Position numbers and translations under genes: made by a program. DNA of 63,091 bases from the NCBI GenBank assembly GCA_947165785.1, contig CAMVBS010000006.1, positions 1-63,091 of the forward strand, read 5' to 3'. This document shows positions 43,328 to 52,663 of the stretch, piece after piece. The notes under the pieces are model-generated. The model saw nothing but the letters and a program-made list of their open reading frames with translations. It was not told the DNA's origin and made no database searches. This DNA is from an uncultured Clostridia bacterium. Its GTDB lineage: Bacteria; Bacillota; Clostridia; Saccharofermentanales; Saccharofermentanaceae. Each line of letters opens with the position of its first letter. Positions within the stretch are counted from its first letter, which is position 1.

Positions 43328-44530
43328 ATGGCTAAGGAAAAGTTTGTACGTAACAAGCCACACGTAAACATCGGTACAATCGGTCACGTTGACCACGGTA
43401 AGACAACTCTTACAGCTGCTATCACAAAGGTTTTGTCCTTCCAGGGTAAGGCTCAGTATAAGGAATACGGCAATATCGACTCTGCACCAGAGGAGAGAGC
43501 TCGTGGTATCACGATCAACACAGCTCACGTTGAGTATGAGACAGATACACGTCACTATGCACACGTTGACTGCCCAGGCCACGCTGACTACATCAAGAAC
43601 ATGATCACTGGTGCTGCTCAGATGGACGGTGCTATCCTCGTTGTTTCCGCTGCTGATGGCCCGATGCCACAGACACGTGAGCACATCCTTCTCGCTCGTC
43701 AGGTTGGCGTTCCTTACATCGTTGTATTCATGAACAAGTGCGACCAGGTTGATGACGAAGAGCTTCTCGAGCTCGTTGAGATGGATATCCGTGACCTCTT
43801 GAACCAGTATGAGTTCCCTGGTGACGATACACCAATCGTTCGTGGTTCTGCTCTTGCAGCAATCGAGTGCACATCTACAGATATCAACGATCCTGCATAT
43901 GCTCCAATCCTTGAGCTCATGAAGTATGTTGACGAGTACATCGCTACACCTGAGCGTCCTACAGATAAGCCATTCCTTATGCCTGTTGAGGATGTATTCA
44001 CAATCACAGGTCGTGGTACAGTTGCTACTGGCCGTCTCGAGAGAGGTATCGTTAAGGTTGGTGACGCTGCTGAGATCGTTGGTCTCCAGGATGAGCCTAA
44101 GGCTACAACAATCACTGGTGTTGAGATGTTCCGTAAGCAGATGGATCAGGCTGAGGCTGGTGACAACATCGGTGCTCTCCTCCGTGGTATCGACCGTAAG
44201 GAAGTTGAGCGTGGTCAGGTTCTTGCTAAGCCAGGTACAATCACACCACACACAAAGTTCACAGGTCAAGTTTACGTATTGACAGCAGAAGAGGGTGGCC
44301 GTCATAAGCCATTCTTCAACGGTTATCGTCCACAGTTCTACTTCAGAACAACAGACGTTACAGGTGTTGCACACCTCCCAGAGGGTACAGAAATGTGCAT
44401 GCCTGGTGACCACGTAACAATCTCCGTTGAGCTTATCACACCTATCGCTATGGAGCAGGGTCTTAAGTTCGCTATCCGTGAGGGTGGTCACACAGTAGGT
44501 GCTGGTACAGTTTCTACAATCATTGAGTAA
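43328..44530 (+). CDS. tuf: Elongation factor Tu
   Basis: 400 residues. G1 [10 protein letters not shown], switch [16 protein letters not shown]3 DCPGHADY, G4 NKCD and G5 GSAL are intact. It carries aminoacyl-tRNA to the ribosome. Strong AAGGAGGA RBS. Proline codons are mostly CCA, a signature of the most highly expressed genes in this window. Confidence 0.99.
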   Translation: MAKEKFVRNKPHVNIGTIGHVDHGKTTLTAAITKVLSFQGKAQYKEYGNIDSAPEERARGITINTAHVEYETDTRHYAHVDCPGHADYIKNMITGAAQMDGAILVVSAADGPMPQTREHILLARQVGVPYIVVFMNKCDQVDDEELLELVEMDIRDLLNQYEFPGDDTPIVRGSALAAIECTSTDINDPAYAPILELMKYVDEYIATPERPTDKPFLMPVEDVFTITGRGTVATGRLERGIVKVGDAAEIVGLQDEPKATTITGVEMFRKQMDQAEAGDNIGALLRGIDRKEVERGQVLAKPGTITPHTKFTGQVYVLTAEEGGRHKPFFNGYRPQFYFRTTDVTGVAHLPEGTEMCMPGDHVTISVELITPIAMEQGLKFAIREGGHTVGAGTVSTIIE

Positions 44531-44561
44531 TCTTAACTGATAATTTTACTTAACAGATCTA

Positions 44562-44590
44562 AGAGGTTGTCTTCGGACAACCTCTTTTTT
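44562..44590 (+). terminator. Intrinsic terminator after tuf
   Basis: A perfect 10-bp stem with a TTCG tetraloop and six T. Confidence 0.95.
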
Positions 44591-44642
44591 GTTATCTAAG
44601 GTTATAATATTCATATACGTGTTAAGGAGGAGCTGAAACCAC

Positions 44643-45326
44643 ATGAAGATCAAGGATAATATCGTAGAATTCATATTGACTCTCATTGCGGTCGTCGGCT
44701 TTATCTATGGCTATTTCTCGGAGAATTACTGGACGATCCCTGCATCGTTTGGAATATGCTTTATCGGTTTCAGTATCAGATCTCTCATGGCAAAGGGAAA
44801 TGGCAGGAAGCTTACTTTGCTAATGATCTCATTAATGGTTACGGGTCTTTGCATTTTTGTAGCAGGACTTCTATGGGGGATCGGTCCTTACGATATTAGA
44901 GATTGGATAGAAGATAACAAGGTCGCACTCATACTGACAATACCGGTCTTTATCGGTGTGTCATTGATCATGGCAAGTATCGATCTGTATAAGAACAGGA
45001 TCAGGCGATGCGATCTGGAGGTTACTGCCGAGTGTGTGGAACTAGTAGGTAAAGTGGATTCCGAGGGACATCAGACTTTCTCGCCTGTCTGGGAGATATA
45101 TCATAACGGAGAGAAAAAGCGGATAACAAGAGATTTCTATACAAACATAAAGAAGATGCTTCCTGAAGTAGGAGAAAAAAGAGTCTTGCATGTGGACAGC
45201 ATATCATTTGATGACTATTTTGAAGGGAAGCCGTTTGATGCTTCCTGTAAGATATTTCTTTTTATGGGGATCGGTTTTGCTGTGATCGGCTTGATCGCGA
45301 CAGTGATAGCCGTTTTTGCATTTTAA
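44643..45326 (+). CDS. Membrane protein with DUF3592-like domain
   Basis: 227 residues. Four membrane helices in the first 110 residues (about 8-27, 29-46, 57-80, 94-114), then a soluble beta domain (about 125-195: AECVELVGKVDSE, FSPVWEIYHNGEKKRITRDF, VLHVDS) and a last membrane helix. The soluble part resembles DUF3592 domains, whose function is unknown. AAGGAGGAGC precedes the ATG. Confidence 0.6.
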   Translation: MKIKDNIVEFILTLIAVVGFIYGYFSENYWTIPASFGICFIGFSIRSLMAKGNGRKLTLLMISLMVTGLCIFVAGLLWGIGPYDIRDWIEDNKVALILTIPVFIGVSLIMASIDLYKNRIRRCDLEVTAECVELVGKVDSEGHQTFSPVWEIYHNGEKKRITRDFYTNIKKMLPEVGEKRVLHVDSISFDDYFEGKPFDASCKIFLFMGIGFAVIGLIATVIAVFAF

Positions 45327-45333
45327 ACAATAG

Positions 45334-45355
45334 AGGCTGCTTCGGCAGCCTTTTT
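45334..45355 (+). terminator. Intrinsic terminator after the DUF3592-like gene
   Basis: 7-bp stem AGGCTGC / GCAGCCT with a TTCG tetraloop and five T. Confidence 0.92.
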
Positions 45356-45453
45356 CGAGAAAAAGATCAAAACTTCATTAAATCTTAAGGACTTTGATTC
45401 TATCTTCTTAATAGGCATACAGATAGAATATGAGTACATAAGGAGGAACGAAC

Positions 45454-46152
45454 ATGGCCAATATTTTGATATGCGACGACGAGAAGGACATCGTCAATGC
45501 ACTTAAGATCTATCTTAACGATCCGGATTATGTGATCTTCGAAGCATTTAACGGAAAAGATGCAGTATCAATAGTGCAGGATAAAGAGATACATCTCGTC
45601 CTGATGGATATCATGATGCCGATAATGAACGGTATTGAAGCCATGTCAAAGATCAGGGAAACAAGCAACGTTCCGATCATCCTCCTTACGGCAAAGAGCG
45701 AAGATGCTGACAAGGTTTTGGGGCTTAATGTAGGAGCAGACGACTACATAACAAAACCTTTTAGTCCTTTGGAAGTCTGTGCAAGGGTCAAGTCGCAGCT
45801 TCGCAGATACTTAAGCCTGGGCGCACGTGATAATGCGGTTTCAGAGACACTGGTGATAGGCGGTCTGGAGCTCAACGACGAATCAAAGGAAGTCAGGATC
45901 GACGGCGAGAACGTATCTTTGACCAAGAAGGAATACGAGATACTCAAGCTTTTGATGGAGAACCCCAATAAGGTCTTCTCACCGCAGGACATCTATTTGA
46001 AAGTCTGGAACGACTATCCGGTCGGAACCGAGAACACCGTTGCCGTTCATATCAGGCACCTGAGAGAAAAAATTGAGATTAATCCTGCCGAACCGAGATA
46101 TATAAAGGTCGTTTTCGGTCAGGGGTACAAGATCGAGAGGCAAACAAGATGA
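45454..46152 (+). CDS. OmpR-family response regulator
   Basis: 232 residues. Receiver: acidic pair DDE, phospho-acceptor Asp in LVLMDIMMPIMNG, Lys in YITKPFSP. A winged-helix DNA-binding domain follows (about 130-232; EYEILKLLMENPNKVFSPQDIY, VAVHIRHLREKIE). Similar to VanR-type regulators of the envelope. RBS AAGGAGG. Its stop overlaps the kinase start (ATGA). Confidence 0.95.
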   Translation: MANILICDDEKDIVNALKIYLNDPDYVIFEAFNGKDAVSIVQDKEIHLVLMDIMMPIMNGIEAMSKIRETSNVPIILLTAKSEDADKVLGLNVGADDYITKPFSPLEVCARVKSQLRRYLSLGARDNAVSETLVIGGLELNDESKEVRIDGENVSLTKKEYEILKLLMENPNKVFSPQDIYLKVWNDYPVGTENTVAVHIRHLREKIEINPAEPRYIKVVFGQGYKIERQTR

Positions 46153-48005
46153 GAAACTTTTGGCGTACCGTAATCGGAAAGACGATACTTTTCCTGACGG
46201 TTATCATAATGGCTGTGGTAATGGCAGCTAGCATCCCCGTGATCTATGACTGCATCGACAGTGATATATATCAGTATAGTGAAGAAGAAGCCATAGCGCG
46301 TTTTGATGATTCGCAGATAGAACAGTGGTGTCATTTTGAAGCAAACAATATGCTGAATGGCCATGGATCCGAAGTTGTGGGAAATGTCGGGAATATGTGT
46401 TTCGTGATGACCGATCCTGAAGGCAATGTCGTCTCCAAGACAGAGGGTGCTGATTCATGCAACCTGGATCACGAATTCTATTTTTCCAAGAATACCGACG
46501 GAACCGCAAAATGGGTGGAGCAGACCTTAAAAGGCAGTGACGACACCGTATATATCGTTAAAGCCGGTCTCAAAGAAGGTTTGCCCGAAAACGACATCTT
46601 CAAGCATCAGCATACTTTGATCCACTATGCGAGCGAATTCAAGTTTTGGATAATCGCCATAGATGCAGCCGCGATCCTTATTGCCGTTTTTGCATTCGTT
46701 ACTCTTATGTGTGTATCAGGAAGACGCCCGAAGACCGAAGAGATCATCCCGGGTCCGCTTAATGTCATACCATATGATGTAATGCTCATGGCCTTTTTCC
46801 TGGTCATATTCGTGCCGATGATATTGAGCCAGGGCGAAGAAGAGGTCGTCATAACATTCGGCCTCATCTCCATCCCGCTTGCGATCGGTCTTAGCATGAG
46901 CCTGGCCGCAAGACTCAAGCAGAAGAGCCTTATCAAGGGAAGTCTTACCTATAAGACGCTTGTTCTTTTGTGGAAGATCTCGAAAAAGTTATTCAACGCA
47001 ATAAGAACAGTCATCGTAAATATCCCTCACATCTGGAAGACGATCCTTTTAAGTCTTGCAGTACTCTTCAACATCTTCTTATTTGCGATTCCACACAGAA
47101 GCTACGGGGTACTGGGTATCTTCTTCCTTGAAGCAATACTCATCTTTCCTGTGATACTTTATGCAGCGATCCAGAGGAACAAGCTCATGAAAGGCGGAAA
47201 AGCACTGGCATCCGGCGATTTCGACTACAAGGTCGATACGAAGGGAATGATCCTCGACACCAAAAAGCACGGTGATGACCTTAACAATATAGCTGCAGGT
47301 CAGAAGATCGCCATTGCCGAGAAACTTAAAAGCGAGAGGATGAAGACAGAACTTATAACCAATGTCTCACATGATATAAAGACTCCGCTTACTTCGATCA
47401 TCAACTATGCGGATCTTATCGCAAAGGACGAGTCCGTAAATGAGAACGTCAAAGAATACTCTGATGTCCTCGTAAGGCAGTCCGTAAGGCTTAAAAGACT
47501 TCTCGAAGACCTCGTTGAAGCATCAAAGGCTTCTACCGGAAACCTTGAAGTCGAACTCGTACCTTGTGATGCTTCGATATTCGTATCGCAGACTGCCGGA
47601 GAATATGAGGAGAAACTTCAGGCCTCTGGTCTGAGCATCATTACCAAACTTCCTGATAATGAAATAAAGATAATGGCTGACGGCAGAAGAATGCAGAGAG
47701 TCTTCGACAACCTGATGAACAACATCTGCAAGTATTCGCTTCCGGGAAGCCGAGTATATCTAGATCTGAAGGATGAAGGATCCAACGCCGTATTCGAGTT
47801 TAAGAACACCTCCAAAGAAGCGCTCAACATGTCCGAGGAGGAGTTGGTAGAAAGGTTCACGAGAGGTGACTCCTCACGTAATACAGAAGGCAGCGGACTT
47901 GGCCTGTCTATAGCCAAGAACCTCGTGGAACTTCAGGGTGGCACGCTGAGACTTCAAACAGACGGTGACCTTTTCAAGGCAACGATAACTATGGGAAAGA
48001 TCTGA
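46149..48005 (+). CDS. Multi-pass sensor histidine kinase (VanS-like core)
   Basis: 618 residues. N-terminal membrane helix (about 10-32), an extracytoplasmic region (about 35-160), then several membrane helices (about 160-185, 202-225, 232-255, 297-315, 320-342), a HAMP-like stretch and the kinase core. H box TNVSHDIKTPLTSIINYADL, N box DNLMNNICKYSL, G2 box GSGLGLSIAKNLVELQGG. The number of membrane helices is unusual for VanS-like kinases and suggests sensing within the membrane. It is the partner of the preceding regulator. Confidence 0.92.
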   Translation: MRNFWRTVIGKTILFLTVIIMAVVMAASIPVIYDCIDSDIYQYSEEEAIARFDDSQIEQWCHFEANNMLNGHGSEVVGNVGNMCFVMTDPEGNVVSKTEGADSCNLDHEFYFSKNTDGTAKWVEQTLKGSDDTVYIVKAGLKEGLPENDIFKHQHTLIHYASEFKFWIIAIDAAAILIAVFAFVTLMCVSGRRPKTEEIIPGPLNVIPYDVMLMAFFLVIFVPMILSQGEEEVVITFGLISIPLAIGLSMSLAARLKQKSLIKGSLTYKTLVLLWKISKKLFNAIRTVIVNIPHIWKTILLSLAVLFNIFLFAIPHRSYGVLGIFFLEAILIFPVILYAAIQRNKLMKGGKALASGDFDYKVDTKGMILDTKKHGDDLNNIAAGQKIAIAEKLKSERMKTELITNVSHDIKTPLTSIINYADLIAKDESVNENVKEYSDVLVRQSVRLKRLLEDLVEASKASTGNLEVELVPCDASIFVSQTAGEYEEKLQASGLSIITKLPDNEIKIMADGRRMQRVFDNLMNNICKYSLPGSRVYLDLKDEGSNAVFEFKNTSKEALNMSEEELVERFTRGDSSRNTEGSGLGLSIAKNLVELQGGTLRLQTDGDLFKATITMGKI

Positions 48006-48039
48006 ACACACCATCATACCTGTAAGCTTCAAGCTTCAA

Positions 48040-48080
48040 AAAGACCTGCGACGTCAAAAAACGACTTCGCAGGTCTTTTT
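48040..48080 (+). terminator. Intrinsic terminator after the OmpR/HK pair
   Basis: An 11-bp stem AAGACCTGCGA / TCGCAGGTCTT with a large loop (CGTC..ACGAC can pair inside) and five T. Confidence 0.88.
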
Positions 48081-48089
48081 GTCTCTTCC

Positions 48090-48570
48090 AGTAACCCTAG
48101 TGTGTATTTTCTGCCTCGACCTATAGCCTCGAGTAACCCTAAAGTGCATTCCGGTGTTTAAGGAGAAGTCTGCAGTAACCGTCAGGGTTACTTTAAAGAT
48201 CAGGTGTCTGCTTCCAGTAACCCTAGTGTGTATTATCTGCTACGACCTATAGTCTCGAGTAACCCTAAAGTGCATTCGGGTGTTTAAGGAGAAGTCTGCA
48301 GTAACCGTTAGGGTTACTTTAAAGATCAGGTGTCTGCTTCCAGTAACCCTAGTGTGTATTATCTGCTACGACCTATAGTCTCGAGTAACCCTAAAGTGCA
48401 TTCGGGTGTTTAAGGAGAAGTCTGCAGTAACCGTTAGGGTTACTTTAAAGATCAGGTGTCTGCTTCCAGTAACCCTAGTGTGTATTTTTGCAGAAAGCAT
48501 GCCAAGAAAAGTAACCCTAAGGGTGACGGCCCCTTATAGATCTTTTGCAGAAGTAACTGCCAGGGGGATT
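48090..48570. repeat. 42-bp-phased palindrome array 6 (12 elements) with 126-bp higher-order repeat
   Basis: Element starts are 48090, 48132, 48174, 48216, 48258, 48300, 48342, 48384, 48426, 48468, 48510 and 48552, exactly 42 bp apart, so centres run from 48099 to 48561. Three consecutive elements (AGTAACCCTAGTGTGTA; AGTAACCCTAAAGTGCA; the near-symmetric AGTAACCGTTAGGGTTACT) form a 126-bp unit present three times: 48090-48215, 48216-48341 and 48342-48467. The last two copies are identical; the first differs at a few positions. The two final elements are single. The array lies in a 706-bp gap, the largest in the window. Confidence 0.92.
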
Positions 48571-48626
48571 CTTGAGAAAGGAACGAAGATCGGGGTGTGT
48601 ATAGGGGAAAGAGGCAGAGTTTTCTA

Positions 48627-48655
48627 TTTACAGCGGTTCTTACGGCAAGTATAAT
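48627..48655 (+). promoter_or_regulatory. Promoter of the XRE-cupin / potABCD operon
   Basis: TTTACA (48627-48632), a 17-bp spacer and a perfect TATAAT (48650-48655); start predicted near 48662. Confidence 0.82.
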
Positions 48656-48663
48656 GTGCTTGT

Positions 48664-48684
48664 GTGTTTAGTATTATTAAACAC
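48664..48684. promoter_or_regulatory. Operator: GTGTTTA-N7-TAAACAC
   Basis: A perfect 7-bp inverted repeat with a 7-bp spacer, overlapping the predicted transcription start. Its position fits autorepression by the XRE-cupin regulator encoded directly downstream. Confidence 0.7.
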
Positions 48685-48711
48685 AAAGTTTACTTTTGGA
48701 GGCGGACGGTT

Positions 48712-49251
48712 TTGAAGATCGGTGAGAAGATCAAGTGTTTAAGATTGCAGAACGGTCTGACCCAGGAAGAACTGGGAGATCGTTGTGAACTGTCCAAAGG
48801 TTTTATCTCGCTTTTGGAAAGAGATATGACGTCGCCTTCCATTCAGACGCTTAAGGATATTTTGGAGACGTTGGGGACCGATCTGGCCAGCTTTTTCGAG
48901 GAGGTCGAGGAAGAGAAGGTCGTGTTCGGGGCTGAGGACTATGCGGTCAAGGCGGATCCGGAGCTCGGAAATGAGATCTGCTGGCTGATATCAAATGCCC
49001 AGAAGAACGAGATGGAACCGGTACTTTTGACGTTGGAGCCTAAGGGCAGGACGTATCCTGATAATCCGCACGAGGGCGAGGAGATCGGCTATGTGCTGGA
49101 AGGCAGGGTGCAGGTCGTGATAGGTACCAGGAAATATGCGGCGAAGAAGGGCGAGAGTTTTTATATCAAGCCGGATAGGCCGCACTATCTGATAAATAAC
49201 GGCAAGGGACAGGCGAAGGTCATCTGGATATCGTCGCCACCGAGTTTTTGA
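48712..49251 (+). CDS. XRE-family regulator with cupin domain, polyamine operon
   Basis: 179 residues from TTG 48712, chosen because GGAGG lies 9 bases upstream and the protein then starts exactly at the helix-turn-helix domain (KIGEKIKCLRLQNGLTQEELG); a GTG at 48664 would fall in the operator. The HTH covers 1-about 65. The C-terminal cupin (about 105-179) has NPHEGEEIGYVLEGRVQV and GESFYIKPDRPHYLIN. This pairing, as in PuuR-like regulators, senses a small molecule, here probably a polyamine. It stands 13 bp before potA. Confidence 0.88.
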   Translation: MKIGEKIKCLRLQNGLTQEELGDRCELSKGFISLLERDMTSPSIQTLKDILETLGTDLASFFEEVEEEKVVFGAEDYAVKADPELGNEICWLISNAQKNEMEPVLLTLEPKGRTYPDNPHEGEEIGYVLEGRVQVVIGTRKYAAKKGESFYIKPDRPHYLINNGKGQAKVIWISSPPSF

Positions 49252-49264
49252 AGCAGGAGGGGTT

Positions 49265-50437
49265 ATGAGCGAGAAGGAGAATAAAAAGGGCGCGCAGATC
49301 CTGGAGGATAAGACGGGCGCTGAGCATATCATCGAGATCAAGGACTTGTGCAAGAGTTTTGACGGTTTGCAGGTCCTCAAGAATATCACGTTCTATATAA
49401 GAAATAACGAGTTTATAACGCTTCTGGGACCTTCGGGATGCGGTAAGTCGACGACGCTTCGTATCATCGCGGGTTTTGAGACTGCGGATTCGGGTATCGT
49501 GAATTTTGAGGGCGCGGATCTTCAGACGGTTCCTGCGCATAAAAGGCACATCAATACGGTGTTTCAGAGGTATGCGCTCTTTCCGCATCTGAATGTTTTC
49601 GATAATGTGGCGTTCGGACTTCATATCAAGAAGGTGCCGAAGGACGAGGTCAAGGAGCGTGTTACTAAGGCGCTCAAGACCGTTGGCCTTGAAGGTTATG
49701 ACAAAAGATATATCGATCAGCTCTCGGGAGGTCAGATGCAGAGAGTTGCGATCGCGAGGGCTATCATCAACAGGCCGCGCGTTCTGCTCCTTGATGAGCC
49801 GCTGGGTGCGCTCGATCTTAAGATGCGTAAGGAGATGCAGATCGAGCTTAAGCAGATGCAGCGTGAGCTCGGGATCACTTTCGTTTATGTAACGCACGAT
49901 CAGGAAGAGGCTCTTACCATGTCTGATACGATCATCGTCATGAAGGACGGCATCATCCAGCAGATCGGTACGCCTATCGATATCTATAACGAGCCTAAGA
50001 ATGCTTATGTGGCAGACTTTATCGGTGAGTCCAATATCATCCCGGGTAAGATGAGAAAGGACTTGGAAGTTACGTTTGCGGGCAAGACCTTCGAGTGCGT
50101 AGATCCGCTTTTCCCTGAGTTTAAGAAAGGCGAGGATAACGATGTCGACGTTGTCGTAAGGCCTGAGGATATCTACGTTAAGACAGAGGACAAGGACAGG
50201 ATCAACGGAACCGTCGAAAGCATCGTCTTTAAGGGCGTTCATTACGAGATCATGGTCAAGTCCGATAACGGCATCGACTGGATGATCCACGACGTCGACC
50301 CGGTAACGGTCGGTCAGAGGGTTGGTCTTACATTCGATCCTGATGACATACATATCATGAGAAGATCCCAGTTCTCGCCGGATCTCGACAGCTTCGGCGT
50401 AAAGGGTTCAGATAAAGAGGAGAACGAAGATGAGTGA
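49265..50437 (+). CDS. potA: Spermidine/putrescine ABC transporter ATPase
   Basis: 390 residues. Walker A GPSGCGKST, Q loop FQRYALFPHL, signature LSGGQMQRVAIARA, Walker B LLLDEPLGALD, switch His in YVTHDQEEAL, and a C-terminal TOBE domain. It energises polyamine import. AGGAGGGG precedes the ATG. It ends with an 8-bp overlap with potB (ATGAGTGA). Confidence 0.95.
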   Translation: MSEKENKKGAQILEDKTGAEHIIEIKDLCKSFDGLQVLKNITFYIRNNEFITLLGPSGCGKSTTLRIIAGFETADSGIVNFEGADLQTVPAHKRHINTVFQRYALFPHLNVFDNVAFGLHIKKVPKDEVKERVTKALKTVGLEGYDKRYIDQLSGGQMQRVAIARAIINRPRVLLLDEPLGALDLKMRKEMQIELKQMQRELGITFVYVTHDQEEALTMSDTIIVMKDGIIQQIGTPIDIYNEPKNAYVADFIGESNIIPGKMRKDLEVTFAGKTFECVDPLFPEFKKGEDNDVDVVVRPEDIYVKTEDKDRINGTVESIVFKGVHYEIMVKSDNGIDWMIHDVDPVTVGQRVGLTFDPDDIHIMRRSQFSPDLDSFGVKGSDKEENEDE

Positions 50438-51866
50438 GCTTAAGGAAAGATTCAAGCTTCTTCCTTTGCATGCGATAGTAATGGCTGTCGTAGGCTTTAT
50501 CTCGCTCGTTTTCATGTTCGTTCCGATGTTCGAACTGTACGTTCAGTACGTTCCGAGAAAGGTCTACTCGCATTTCACGATGCTCATAAGTCCTAAGGTC
50601 GAGGTGACGCTCCGCGACAAGAATATCGACCTGAACTTTCTTAAGTTCGGTGCAGTCATGTTCGTCGCGACCATCATCGTAAGTGTCGCTGTACTGACAC
50701 TGAGCCTAGGGTATTATCTGTTCGTCGATAACAGGAAGAAGAAACGCATCGGCTGCCTCGTTATCATGGGTCTGTTCTTTGTAAGGGGAGCGCTTCATAT
50801 CGTGACCCTTTCCAAGATGATCACCCCAGATATCCTGTCAGCTCAGGGCATGACGACTCAAAGGCTTTACGTCGCGCAGACTTTGACGGGCAATATCCTC
50901 ATAGTCCTGCTGTTCATAGGCATGGTGGCTGCGCTCTACGGCGCCCTCGGCCTTCGCGTGAGCCTTAAGATGTTCTCATATCCGTACATACTCTGGGTCG
51001 TTGTCTTTACGATCCTGCCGCTCCTGCTCATTGCTTTCCGCGCCTTTTTCGCGAAAACATCCGGAGGCTATGAGTTTACGCTCGGAGGCTTTGATGTCCT
51101 TTTCGAAAAAAAGACAGTAACGTCGACGTTTTACGGCATGCAGGTCAATCTTCAGGAGTATTTCTCGGTATTCCTGAGATCGCTGGACTTCGCGGTGTGG
51201 ACGACGATCGGATGCCTTCTGGTGTCATATCCGCTTGCATATATCCTTGCCAAGAGGACGAAGCGACTTCATAAGCAGAGCAGCATGATGCTGATGCTCT
51301 TTGTCCTTCCGATGTGGATGAACACGATGCTCAGGACATATGCGTGGAGGGCGTTTTTCGGACAGACGGGAGTTCTTAATAACTTCCTTCTTAATATCAA
51401 AGTGATCGATGCTCCGATAGGTTTTCTTAAAAATCCGATGCTCGCGGACATAATAACGAAGGTAGTTATGGTCAATGACTTCCTGCCGTTCATGCTCCTG
51501 CCGATCTACTCGATCCTTGTTAAGATCGACGACTCGCTGTCACAGGCATCGAGGGACCTTGGAGCGAACAATGTCCAGACATTCAGCAAGGTAATATTCC
51601 CGTTGTCGCTTCCGGGCGTCATCTCGGGTATCCAGATGGTATTCATGCCTTCGCTTACTTTCTTCATGATCCCTGATATCATAAGTGAAGGTTCGACAAC
51701 GACTATCGGTAACACGGTGCAGACTTTCATCCTTAATGAGAGCAGCACATATCAGCAGGCAGGAAACGTACTGTCGCTCCTTCTCCTGATATTCGTTCTC
51801 ATAACTATGGGACTTCTCCGTAATCAGGATAAAGACGCGGGAAGCGGGGGAGGTATGGTCTTATGA
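50430..51866 (+). CDS. potB: Polyamine ABC transporter permease with extra N-terminal membrane domain
   Basis: 478 residues, about 190 longer than ordinary PotB. Residues about 190-478 are the permease: FTILPLLLIAFRAFF, six helices and EAA loop QASRDLGANNVQTFSKVIFP. Residues 1-180 add four predicted membrane helices (about 12-34, 70-95, 103-118, 150-175) with no recognised family. A TM-rich extension is unusual and may recruit a partner or sense membrane state. Confidence 0.88.
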   Translation: MSELKERFKLLPLHAIVMAVVGFISLVFMFVPMFELYVQYVPRKVYSHFTMLISPKVEVTLRDKNIDLNFLKFGAVMFVATIIVSVAVLTLSLGYYLFVDNRKKKRIGCLVIMGLFFVRGALHIVTLSKMITPDILSAQGMTTQRLYVAQTLTGNILIVLLFIGMVAALYGALGLRVSLKMFSYPYILWVVVFTILPLLLIAFRAFFAKTSGGYEFTLGGFDVLFEKKTVTSTFYGMQVNLQEYFSVFLRSLDFAVWTTIGCLLVSYPLAYILAKRTKRLHKQSSMMLMLFVLPMWMNTMLRTYAWRAFFGQTGVLNNFLLNIKVIDAPIGFLKNPMLADIITKVVMVNDFLPFMLLPIYSILVKIDDSLSQASRDLGANNVQTFSKVIFPLSLPGVISGIQMVFMPSLTFFMIPDIISEGSTTTIGNTVQTFILNESSTYQQAGNVLSLLLLIFVLITMGLLRNQDKDAGSGGGMVL

Positions 51867-52663
51867 GATTTCTTAAAAAGCTTCTTCCGGGATTTTATAT
51901 CGCTCTCATATTTGCGTTCTTGTATCTGCCGATCGTAGTGCTTATAATCTTCTCGTTCAACAATATTCCGAAGTCATATATCTGGGGCGGATTCACGCTC
52001 GATAACTACGTGAACCTGTTTAAGGGAAGTGACGGAGGACAGTTGTTCGGAGCGCTTTTGACGACACTTAAGGTAGCTGCGATCGCATCGGTGTCATCTA
52101 CTGTCATCGCAGTCATCAGCTGCCTCGGAATGTCATACTTAAGTAAGAAACTGCAGAACATTCTCTTCAATCTTACTTATATTCCGAACGTTATGCCGGA
52201 ACTTGTTACAGGTATCTCTTTTATGCTCCTGTTCTCGTTTTTGGGAGTTCAGAAAGGTCAGTTCACTCTGATACTCGCGCACATAGCTTTCTGTGTTCCG
52301 TTCGCAGTACTGTCCATCAATCCTAAGCTCAAGCAGCTCGACAAGAACCTGTCGGAGGCAGCGATGGATCTGGGCGCTACGCAGTGGCAGACATTAAGGC
52401 TTGTCATAATCCCTGAGATCATGCCGGGCATCGTGTCTTCGCTCCTTCTTACGTTTACGATGTCGGTTGACGACTATCTCGTAAGTAACTTCAACGTCGA
52501 CAGCACTGTCCAGACGTTGCCGATGAAGATCTACTCGATGACGAAGTTCGGCGTAAGCCCTAAGATGAACGCGTTATCGTCGATCCTGTTCATCGTTATC
52601 TTTGCAATATTGCTTTTGTCTAATATAAAGAACTTTAAGAAAAAAGGAGCCAAAACAAAATGA
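51863..52663 (+). CDS. potC: Polyamine ABC transporter permease
   Basis: 266 residues, normal length. Six membrane helices and EAA loop EAAMDLGATQWQTLRLVIIP. Partner of PotB. Overlaps both neighbours by 4 bp (ATGA). Confidence 0.94.
   Translation: MRFLKKLLPGFYIALIFAFLYLPIVVLIIFSFNNIPKSYIWGGFTLDNYVNLFKGSDGGQLFGALLTTLKVAAIASVSSTVIAVISCLGMSYLSKKLQNILFNLTYIPNVMPELVTGISFMLLFSFLGVQKGQFTLILAHIAFCVPFAVLSINPKLKQLDKNLSEAAMDLGATQWQTLRLVIIPEIMPGIVSSLLLTFTMSVDDYLVSNFNVDSTVQTLPMKIYSMTKFGVSPKMNALSSILFIVIFAILLLSNIKNFKKKGAKTK

Noticed and set aside
43310..44491. 393-codon minus-strand ORF opposite tuf
   Set aside because: Antisense shadow of the biased codon use of EF-Tu.
317..48570. The arrays as CRISPR loci
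   Set aside because: Repeat plus spacer is only 42 bp, the repeats vary in one half and flip orientation within an array, and no cas genes are present. CRISPR repeats are longer, uniform and same-strand.
48090..48570. Array 6 as an insertion sequence or transposon remnant
   Set aside because: No transposase fragment, no terminal inverted repeats bounding a unit, and no target-site duplication were seen; the strict 42-bp register is not a transposon property.
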